Shown here one piece after another: positions 11,401 to 19,372 of a stretch of DNA of 64,000 nt. Made by a program: the position numbers and the translations under genes. The stretch spans positions 16,209,920 to 16,273,919 of the forward strand of contig OZ038435.1 of the NCBI GenBank assembly GCA_964036275.1, in the 5' to 3' direction. Origin of the DNA: Litoditis marina. Its lineage: Eukaryota; Nematoda; Chromadorea; Rhabditida; Rhabditidae. Positions within the stretch are counted from its first letter, which is position 1. Every line of letters starts with the position of its first letter. The notes under the pieces are model-generated. The model worked only from the letters and a program-made list of their open reading frames with translations. It did no database searches and was not told where the DNA came from.

Positions 11401-14400
11401 CCCGTAAGTGTTTCATAATAATCACGTCACTACAAAAACAGGTACAATCCCCGTTTAATCGTACTACACTGCTAATTGCATTCATCTATCACTTCAAGCG
11501 CGTAACAGGGATACCATTCTTTCCATCAATTTTTTCCTTCTCTTATCCAACAATTGGAGTGCCACATTTCAAAATGTGGAAAGTGACATGTTGAATGAAT
11601 CTATTCTATTCTATTCTATTCTAACAGAGTTGTTCCACTTTGGAAGAATTGCATTGTTGGAGTAGGTTAAACTGATCTTAATTCAAACGTGGTTCCTGAG
11701 ATCTTTTCCCAAACTAGATGTCCAATCCAACACTTCTACAACCCGGATACACCCAAATAATCGAAACTAAGATTCTACTACTATTAAGTAGTCACTCGAG
11801 CAATTTTTTAGTTACTTATTCAATACTTTTGGACATCATCCGAGTGAGTCACTCGGCTACTTCCGTTCACAAAAAACGACCGGTATTTTTCGATGAACGT
11901 GTTGCGTGAACAACAGTTGTACCTGACACCAACTGGTTCTCCTCCTCGCTGTGAATCGAAGTCAGATGGGCGCTGTGTGTTTGGCAGACAGCTTCCGCAT
12001 CAGCAAACGTGGCGTTGAAAAACGGCTGAAATTCGGGAGATGGTACTGCATTGGTACTGCATACATCATAATCTACATCTTTCAAATGCTGTGTTCCGAT
12101 AGTCTACAAACCTCGATTCCAAATCTCCTACAAATGAACCACTAACTAGAACATTGTCCGAATTTGGAGAAAACCATGCAATTCAAAAACACAAACATTG
12201 TTTCTGTATAACTTTATGTTGTTTGTGATAACATTCAATTTTTCAAAAAAAACTTGCTTCATCAGTTTCATCTCAGTGTTTTTCATTCAGTTTTCCTGGT
12301 TTTATTTTGTTTTATTCAATGATGTGTTTCGGCAACTTATCCGTTCTATTCGCCAAACTAAACTCTGACCTAGACTCGCTTTACATACTCACTTTGTAAC
12401 AAAATTGATTGAAAAGTGTCCATCCCAACTCGCATTGATCTGAAAGAAGTTTGACCAGTTTGACAAGTTTGTTTTTGAAATTTTGAGCAACAGATCCTAG
12501 TCAATAGTTGAACAAACAGTTTTGGCTTTCATACATTTCGTTTATTCACAGCACTCACAAGAGTTACGGTCGGCGTTTAGCATGTACTCATTTTATATCG
12601 AGTCTCACAATTTTGGCGGTTTTCCCAAGGTATACGTGTCTGCTGAACATGTGTTTCATTTCATTTACTCACAGGTTTTAGGACAACTGGGTGGTGAAGG
12701 GTACTGCATAGGTTTCATTGCGATTTCACAGACAAACGGCTTGGAAATTGTAGGATCCGAACTTCTGAAAGAAACGAGAAGACCATCATTGGAATTCAAT
12801 TAATTTTAAAGTATGCTAACGTTTCTTTACGTGATGCTTTATACGACGTTTCTGCTGTTAGATTAGCAGTGTGATATATCAACAACATTAACAAGCCCGT
12901 AAAAGAACTGGCGTCGATTCACTCACATCCAGTGGTTGGTTTTTAGTTGCATTGCCGCTGATCCGTTATTCGCGGGCTGTTCTAAAAATTGATATAAATA
13001 TTTATATCATTCAGTGTTAAAAATAGATTCTGTTTAATTTCTCTGATGTTTCTGTTCAAATTCTGTTTTCATCCAAAACTGATTCAATAGAAATATAAAC
13101 TATGACATCAACTTCAGAGTGTTTACGAACCTCTTTGCAGCAATCTACATTTTGTTCCAGAAACCTTCAAAAAAACTGTTTAGCACATTGCCTAGAATGA
13201 TTCACCCTTTAGTACAACTATCTGGTCACCTTCTGAACCACTTTATGCGACATCTCTGCTACTGGAACGTTGGCGTACGTAGAATGTATTGTCTCCCAAC
13301 AGAAATAGGGTCATTGATTGCGTGATGAGTACGGTCAGAATGCCATTACCGAGAATGTTAGCTTTTCACCGTTCAATTGTGTCATCTAACCTGGGGCCCA
13401 GTTGGAATAACTGAAATCAGTTCCATCTGTCCATGACCACCGATTGTTGAAAATGAAATTGGCACCAATCCAGAAATCAGAGAAATTTGGCATGGTGAAC
13501 GCATGTGTGGCACTTTCTGAAACAAATATCTCGTGATGCCCACAGAAAACTCATGTGCTAAACGGCGCTCCGATGGTCTAACTGAAGATAGCTATGTTAC
13601 AAACAGAAGTTTGTGTAAATAATAAAATCGATGATAGAATAGAAATAATTAGTGGAAAGCCACTAAATGTTATACACGAAAACGCTTTTGATTAGACTTT
13701 ATTAATATAAAATAATCTATGCGCGAGTTACAGACATTAAAATAGAGAAAAACAAGCTACACTCTACTCTACATTACAAGAAACACAAATAACAGCCGAG
13801 ATTCCCGAAATATAATACAAACTTGAAAGGACTGTGCACTACAAAAGGCGGGCGCGGCGGGACCCATAATGCAATATAAATAAACTAAGCCGACAAGGTG
13901 CAATAAATATTATACACGTTATATTATTAATATAATATTACAACTTCCCCGGGGGCCCGAATGCCTGGTCCCACAGGCATAAGAAATATAGAATACAACA
14001 AACGGAAGAGATAGTAATGAACCATGGGAAAACATGAAAGAAGGTATATGCCCGAAGGCACCACAATAACTATTAGTAAAAAGTGGGGGAACCAACAAAT
14101 GTGTGAGTTGTGTTCGGTTCGACCTCGATATCAGCAAAAAGTGAACGATACGAATTGCTGTGATACTGTAGCAGAAGTATTCTGCAAAAATAGAACAATA
14201 CAAATGTTGCACAATGGTTCACGAAGCCCGCATGATATTTCAGAAATTGCCGAAGGGTATTTCATGTGTGCTTTGACGACATGCGTGCGTTGTGAACCAT
14301 TGTGCAACATTTGTATTGTTCTATTTTTGCAGAATACTTCTGCTACAGTATCACAGCAATTCGTATCGTTCACTTTTTGCTGATATCGAGGTCGAACCAA

Positions 14401-17400
14401 ACACAACTCACACATTTGTTGGTTCCCCCACTTTTTACTAATTGTCCTTTTTTTGCTAGTTGTACTCCTACAACTTCATATGTTGCCTATTCACAGAGTG
14501 AATCTTGTGAACTCATTATATTATTATGGAAATCTCAGTTTTGTGTGTGCACGAAGCCGAATGCAGACCATAAAATTGCTCATGTTGTAATATAACGCAG
14601 GTTACTGGCTCTGTGACTATCAACAACTGAACAAAAACGCTACACGCTCCGATTGACATGTACACCGCTTTTAGCGGCGATAAGCGATGGGGATTGGTGC
14701 CATTGACAAATCTACAATTAGAGACAGCAACTCACTTACAATATAGCCATTATTTCCAATACCACATCAAAAACCTTCGTTGAAACTTTTTTTCATTCCT
14801 GCGTCAATTGACACACGCGTCTGGCGCCAGAACGAAACGAAATTTTCTAGGTTTTTGAGCTACCAGTACACACTACATGTGTCAATTACTGATTGGAGCA
14901 ATATTCAAACTATTCAATTGTCAGTTTCGTGTGTTTTTGTTCTGGCGCCATTTGGCGTCTGTTCCGAGCCAGACGATAAATTCGATTTTGAATTTGTGGA
15001 TCTTTATTTCACATTGGAATATTCAATATCTGTTAACTTGAAACAGTTTGATTGACGATAACTGATATTTTTCCAACTTTGGCGCCAATTGGCGCCAGCG
15101 CACAATGCCAACAGAACTTTTTTTGATTTTCAGATTGAGCATCTTACTTGCCATGTGACAGTTATTTAGTGTACCGAATTTCAGACGATTCCATTGACGC
15201 TGTCGTGAGTTTGGGTTTTGGCGCCATCTGGCGCCTGGTTCGAGCGCCAGAAGAAGAATTTCAGTTTTGGAAAAAGACTTTCACACTTTCCACCAAATTA
15301 TTCAATTTCTATTAGTGTTCAACATTTTAGTTGATGATAAATAGTGTTTTGCCGTTTTTGGCGCCTATTGGCGCCAGCGCCGGGCGCCAATGGTGATGTA
15401 TTCATTTCAGATTTGGCGCGACGGGCTAACTTTTGCATTATAACTCATGTTTCAAATTTCAGCTAAATCGGTTCGGTAGTTTTTCCAATAGTGGTTTTTG
15501 GCGCCTATTGGCGCGCCAATGAGGAGCTATACATCTCATATTTGGCGCGACATGCTAAATTTTGCATTAGATCTCATGTTTCAAATTTCAGCTAAATCGG
15601 TTCGGTAGTTTTTCCAATAGTGGTTTTTGGCGCCTATTGGCGCCCGCGCCCGGCGCCAATGAGGAGCTATACATCTCATATTTGGCGCGACATGCTAAAT
15701 TCTGCATTAGATCTCATGTTTCAAATTTCAGCTAAATAGGTTCGATAGTTTTTCCAATAGTCGTTTTTGTCGCCTATTGGCGCCCGCGCCCGGCGCCAGA
15801 GATTACATATACATTTCATACTTGGCGCGACGAGCTAACTTTTGCCATAGAATAGATGTTTCAAATTTCAGCCAAATTGGTTCAGTAGTTTTTCCACTAC
15901 GATGCGGACAGAATTCCGTGAGGGAGGAGGGACGAGGGACGAGGGACGAGGGAGGAGGGAGGAGGGACGAGGGAGGAGGGACGAGGGACGAATTACGGCG
16001 GAACTTTTCAACAACGACACGGAACCATAACTCAGGCGAAAATAGTCCGATTTGGCTGAAATTTTCACACAATGTTCAATTCGTGATTCTCTAACGTTCT
16101 CTTATTTAGTTTTCGAAAAAAGAATATGTTTGAAGATTTTTGTTAATTAAAAGGAAAAAACGAGTCCGCAATGGCCAAACCAAAGACAACTCACGCAGAG
16201 CGCTTCGCGCTCCGCGCGATATGCTCGGAGGCATCAAAGAAACATTATAACAAGGTAGCTATATGCCTGACGGCACCACGATAACTATATGCCCGGAGGC
16301 ATCAAAGAAACATTATAACAAGGTAGCTATATGCCTGACGGCACCACGATAACTATATGCCCGGATGCATCAAAGAAACATTATAACAAGGTAGCTATAT
16401 GCCTGACGGCACCACGATAACTATATAAATACATGAAAGAAAAACTATATGCTAGAAAGCATCACGGTAACTATATGCCAGGGCACCACGGTAACTGTAT
16501 GTCCAAAGGCATCACGGTATCAATATGCGCGGAGGCATCACGGAAACATCAAGAACTCCAAACATCTTCGACGACTTCTGTGCATTGTTCTCGCATGTCT
16601 ACCAAAGATCGTGCCCCAGAGATTGTTCACTCCATCCTGAATCAGTTCACTCCTTTTGGTCTCCGACCCAAAGAACAATCAGTATAAAACTGTTGCCTTT
16701 GTCTGGCATCACCTGCCCTTCCCAGCTTCTCTCGATCCTCTAGATCCGAAGCTTCTTCTGATCCGTGTTCCCATTGGCCACTAGTAAAATGCGAAAATTC
16801 TTTCAGTTTGGAAGATCCATCCATCACTCCATCAGAATAATTTCCATTTTCCGTGCTTTCCTTTGACAATCTGGACCGATTTTCCTTCCTCCGATTGAAT
16901 CGCTCAATCAACCATTCAAAGTCTATAGAGACTTCCACTCTCTTCCCTTCCTTGATAATGCCTCGTCTGGCAATATTCCTTGATGTTCCTTGTCGTGCAA
17001 ACTTGATCAACTTTTTCTCGCTCCGCTCGACCATGTAGATACTCTTCATTTCTGTCTGCAACTCATCCTTCTTTTCCTGTCTCTGTTCACTCATCAATGC
17101 GTCACTGTTTTCCGAACCAGTACACGTTCAATAGAAAATTGAAATTCGCGCAGTAATTTCCCCCTGTCAACCCGTTGATAACGACCAATTCAAAATTTGG
17201 GCAGCACTTCCCCTGAGGAAAAGGCTTCACCAGCAATTCAACTGGGTGCTACACATCGGGGGTTGGTGACAATACGTCGGGTAGAGCCTCTACCTAGTAT
17301 TTCACAAAATAGAAATTGTAGTCCGGAGGTAGTGTTCAAGGTACGCCCCAAGAACACTACGATGACGATGCAGCAGAATTACCGTCCAAGGTACACCCCA

Positions 17401-18780
17401 AGGACACTAAACTGGTGATGTTGACGACGATGGCGCAGAAGTAGCGTCCAAGGTACTCCCCAAGGACACTACAACTGATGACAATGTTCGGCCTTGGTGC
17501 TCCCCAAGACACAGCTGACTTCGACGACCCCTCTTCTTTTTTCTTCTCCGATAGTGTGGAACAGACGTAGCAGAACACAGTAAAAATTAGGATAGCACAA
17601 TTATAATAAGTTAATAGGCCTTTTATCAAAAAGATATTTCGCGCACTTACTAACTATCAATCGAGCGGTTCGGCCCCCATGTTACAAACAGAAGTTTGTG
17701 TAAATAATAAAATCGATGATAGAATAGAAATAATTAGTGGAAAGCCACTAAATGTTATACACGAAAACGCTTTTGATTAGACTTTATTAATATAAAATAA
17801 TCTATGCGCGAGTTACAGACATTAAAATAGAGAAAAACAAGCTACGCTCTACTCTACATTACAAGAAACACAAAGAACAGCTGAGATTCCCGAATTATGA
17901 TGCAAACTTTAAAGGACTGTGCACTACAAAAGGCGGGCGCGGCGGGACCCATAATGCAATATAAATAAACTAAGCCGACAAGGTGCAATAAATATTATAC
18001 ACGTTGTATTATTAATATAATATTACAACTGCTAACATCCTACAATTTTCACAGACAGTGTCCTATTTTACGGCAGATGATTTCCATTCAGGGCGTTGAT
18101 TAAGAAAACCCTAGAAATAGGTTGGCTGCGTTAGATATTTATTACACATCAGTAAAATCTCACCAATAAGATTCACGAAAATTATATCACTGTTCACCGA
18201 CCTGCTATGGTGGCTCCAACAAAACCATTTGCGATTGACACCAGATGACCTTGTTTTTCGATACAAATGTCTTCTGCATCAGAATACGCGGCGGGGGAGG
18301 ACACATATTCGAAACATCTCAAATGTGGACCTAGTTTAAAGGAGACAGAAACACAACTTGAGCAAAGGTTTAGTTTCTAGTTGCTTTTAACTGTATTGAG
18401 ATCAGAGAGCACAGATAGCTCTTATATTGATTTGATCAGTCCACGCAACGCGTCCAATCAAAAGTAGGATACAGCTGCTTTATGAGAAATCGTGTTGCTT
18501 TCCGTGTAATGTAATACGACATTTTAACTTCATGTTATTGTTTTTAACAAATTTGTTGAATATTCACATTGAAGTTTAAGTAAATGTGCAAACCTTCTTC
18601 GTCAAAAAACTAACAATTTTATGTTCTGAAAAACTCGTCGATGACAGAACAAAACATCTACTCCATGTAGAATAAAAATAGGCCAACCAACCTTTGTGCG
18701 CTTATGTCACATTTAGTATTAAAGTAGTTGTCTCCCCAAATCGGGATAATGGTACAACATATGAAGAGAAGAAAGCGCAT
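8408..18780 (-). CDS. Gene 4: secreted double-CTLD (clec-type) protein, 299 aa, two giant introns
   Basis: Ten exons: 18780-18692, 18317-18202, 13516-13391, 12981-12927, 12764-12673, 12439-12393, 12025-11923, 9045-8945, 8826-8764, 8515-8408. They sum to 900 nt and stay open. The signal peptide is MRFLLFICCTIIPIWG. CTLD1 has CFEYVSSPAAYSDAEDIC, ESATHAFTMPNFSDFWIGAN, EQPANNGSAAMQ and KPFVCEIA. CTLD2 has CELGWTLFNQFCYK, PFFNATFADAEAVC, DLTWIGLYRLNSPWMWTDG, YDC in exon 9, NWRC and NFACKKPAL in exon 10. All exon lengths match the paralogues although intron 2 is 4.7 kb (an LTR element) and intron 7 is 2.9 kb (a hairpin element and a CTLD relic). Splice sites are intact, so the gene may still be expressed. 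The exon 8 donor (GTGGTT) is non-optimal. An alternative is that the distant exons 8-10 belong to a separate broken gene; matching phase argues against this. Confidence 0.82.
9046..10788. other. Proximal part of giant intron 7 of gene 4, no gene recognised
   Basis: This non-coding stretch shows several signs of old transposon DNA: a perfect 16-bp palindrome CCGGAAACGTTTCCGG at 9298-9313, two copies of an AGAAGACGTCA word near 10596 and 10718, and a TGATGACGTCA site near 10440. A 73-codon minus-strand frame at 9358-9579 (containing FRKFLKSGGCCEFFHDIEP) matches no family I know. The interval ends at the GC-rich hairpin element. Confidence 0.5.
10789..10858 (+). repeat. GC-rich double-hairpin element, copy A (ends CTAG)
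   Basis: Two adjacent stem-loops are visible: CTGGGGGG-TCT-CCCCCCAG at 10802-10820, and CACGCGGC-GTAA-GCCGCGTG at 10830-10849. The second is followed six bases later by CTAG at 10855-10858, then T. An inverted relative lies at 27128-27194. A GC hairpin a few bases before a terminal CTAG is the textbook 3' end of a Helitron. However, similarity continues a few bases beyond CTAG and no 5' TC end was identified, so that assignment is tentative. Confidence 0.65.
10915..11245 (-). pseudogene. Decayed CTLD fragment of a different clec type, inside intron 7 of gene 4
   Basis: A minus-strand reading frame encodes DESWQGFSLDRAAGAGWRWT followed by GGIEVTNATNWPGV, a recognisable middle of a C-type lectin fold (W-x-G-F, WRWTGG, NW-PG). 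Upstream in the same frame is KQIVEDICKNP followed by a TAA stop. Downstream the cysteine-rich end is not preserved in frame. The sequence differs clearly from the CTLDs of the surrounding genes, which have no SLDRAAG motif, so it derives from another clec lineage. No splice-compatible start or end was seen. Confidence 0.6.
11246..11922. other. Distal part of intron 7 of gene 4
   Basis: Non-coding. It contains a perfect 18-bp palindrome CCACATTTCAAAATGTGG-like stretch near 11561-11579 and the pentanucleotide tract described separately. No exon that would splice into gene 4 was found. Confidence 0.5.
11601..11623. repeat. Short pentanucleotide microsatellite (CTATT)n
   Basis: Four to five perfect CTATT units in tandem, within intron 7 of gene 4. 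Confidence 0.8.
13595..13945 (-). repeat. 3' LTR (left copy)
   Basis: This 351-bp direct repeat is paired with 17680-18030. If the shared final ACT is not part of the LTR, the repeat would run TG..CA and end at 13942, but then the GCTA target duplication is lost. The adjoining GGGGA on the minus strand is the candidate polypurine tract. Confidence 0.85.
14072..14442. repeat. Near-perfect 151-bp inverted repeat with 69-bp loop
   Basis: The left arm 14072-14222 is the reverse complement of the right arm 14292-14442; the coordinates are symmetric around one centre and only about one mismatch was noticed (near 14114). It begins ATTAGTAAAAAGTGGGGG and folds back after CAATGGTTCAC. Reading frames on both strands here encode the same peptide because of the symmetry, not because of a gene. 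A transcript across it would form a long double-stranded hairpin. It lies inside the LTR element. Confidence 0.92.
15357..15905. repeat. Four tandem 129-140-bp repeats rich in GGCGCC palindromes
   Basis: TTTTTGGCGCCTATTGGCGC recurs with starts near 15355, 15495, 15624 and 15764. Each is followed by GAGGAGCTATACATCTCATA or a variant, then a TTGGCGCGAC word and TTTCAAATTTCAGC. Shorter GGCGCC-containing variants extend leftwards to about 14820. The block is nested in the LTR element interior and is non-coding. Confidence 0.8.
15920..15990 (+). repeat. 7-bp G-rich minisatellite (GGGACGA/GGGAGGA)n
   Basis: About ten units of GGGACGA or GGGAGGA in tandem. Runs of three G separated by four bases satisfy the usual G-quadruplex pattern on the plus strand. 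It produces spurious low-complexity reading frames. Confidence 0.9.
16219..16426. repeat. Three 68-bp tandem repeats with TGCCNGANGGCA inverted words
   Basis: GCATCAAAGAAACATTATAA starts at 16231, 16299 and 16367, an exact 68-bp period. Each unit holds ATGCCTGACGGCA and ATGCCCGGAGGCAT, both short inverted repeats. Degenerate single units continue to about 16560, and one lies at 14047-14066 beside the large inverted repeat. Confidence 0.85.
16642..17097 (-). CDS. Hydrophilic 151-aa reading frame of the LTR element, possible gag remnant
   Basis: This is the longest frame inside the LTR element. It is in the inferred sense orientation and about 580 bp downstream of the 5' LTR, where gag would start. 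It begins MMSEQRQEKKDELQTEM, is strongly charged (Lys, Arg, Glu) with a likely helical N-terminus, and ends SLGRRPKGVN. No zinc knuckle, protease or other named motif was seen. The gag assignment rests on position and composition only. It could also be captured sequence or a non-coding frame. Confidence 0.4.
   Translation of the reverse strand: MMSEQRQEKKDELQTEMKSIYMVERSEKKLIKFARQGTSRNIARRGIIKEGKRVEVSIDFEWLIERFNRRKENRSRLSKESTENGNYSDGVMDGSSKLKEFSHFTSGQWEHGSEEASDLEDREKLGRAGDARQRQQFYTDCSLGRRPKGVN
17336..17515. repeat. Four dispersed-tandem copies of a CAAGGTACNCCCCAAGNACAC motif in the LTR-element leader
   Basis: Copies begin near 17338, 17388, 17449 and 17490 (the last degenerate). Spacers are about 40 bp and contain GATGACGATG-like words. 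They lie between the primer-binding-like site and the gag-like frame, i.e. in the element's 5' leader. Confidence 0.7.
17680..18030 (-). repeat. 5' LTR (right copy)
   Basis: This 351-bp repeat is nearly identical to the left copy, with about eight substitutions and no indels noticed. Its minus-strand 3' boundary abuts the TGG-starting primer-binding-like site at 17679. Confidence 0.85.
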
Positions 18781-19372
18781 TGGCTTGAAATGCAGTTCAC
18801 TTATCAGAGTGGAACATGAAAACTATAAAACGGTTTATCAGCGTTTTTACAGAACTGCGTGTTTATCAATACAACACGTGTTTTGGCAGATGAATACTGC
18901 TGCTCGAGAAAATTTTTAAGGTAACATCTAGCTTTTGAATCAGTTGTTTTCGTGTTTCGCCGGTTTTCGATGAAACCTGCTTTGACAACGGACAAGAAAT
19001 CTGTTGATCAGGGGAACTCAGAGGTATATGATTTCGAAAAAGTTGCTACACGTGGCTACTTGAGTAGTGGCCGATTTCGGGTCCATTTTAGTAGTAGTCA
19101 AAACTTGGGACTGAGTGTTCATGAGTCACGCGCCTATGTGGCCACCGGTTCTCGTTTTCTATACTTTGAAGTAAACTGCTAACTGCGTGTGCATTTCCGT
19201 ATCAAAAAGAGCCGATGGAGAAAAACACGATTAAATCGCGACAGGTCAGGTATATGAAAGTAACTTGTTAGTGTTCACTTTTCGGATTGAAATGACCCGT
19301 TTGGTTGATAGCAATCATCATTTAAAGCTTAATTCATACAACACAATCGAATTCAAAACACTGTATCTATCT
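18781..19372. other. Intergenic spacer between gene 5 and gene 4
   Basis: Nothing recognisable: no CTLD exon remnant, no RNA gene, no clear repeat. Plus-strand frames of 60-76 codons here lack support. The promoter of gene 4 is expected in this spacer. Confidence 0.5.

Larger units (their letters stand above)
13595..18030 (-). mobile_element. LTR retrotransposon (non-autonomous or degenerate) in intron 2 of gene 4
   Basis: Two direct repeats of 351 bp (13595-13945 and 17680-18030) flank 3.7 kb of interior. The repeats read TGTTAC...ACAACT on the plus strand and differ at about eight positions by my reading. The 4-bp GCTA occurs immediately before the left repeat (13591-13594) and after the right one (18031-18034), consistent with a target-site duplication. 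Orientation is inferred as minus. On that strand the right LTR ends TTTGTAACA and is followed at once by TGGGGGCCGAACC, a TGG-starting primer-binding-like site; the left LTR is preceded by a purine-rich GGGGA. No reverse transcriptase, integrase or protease frame was found. The interior holds one possible gag-like frame and many nested repeats. The family (Bel/Pao or Gypsy) is undecided. Confidence 0.85.

Noticed and set aside
14024..14415. Pair of reading frames on both strands encoding the same cysteine-rich peptide
   Set aside because: They are mirror images produced by the 151-bp inverted repeat; no independent coding support.
15777..16094. Low-complexity frames rich in Arg, Gly, Glu or Pro, Ser
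   Set aside because: They arise from the 7-bp G-rich minisatellite in different frames.
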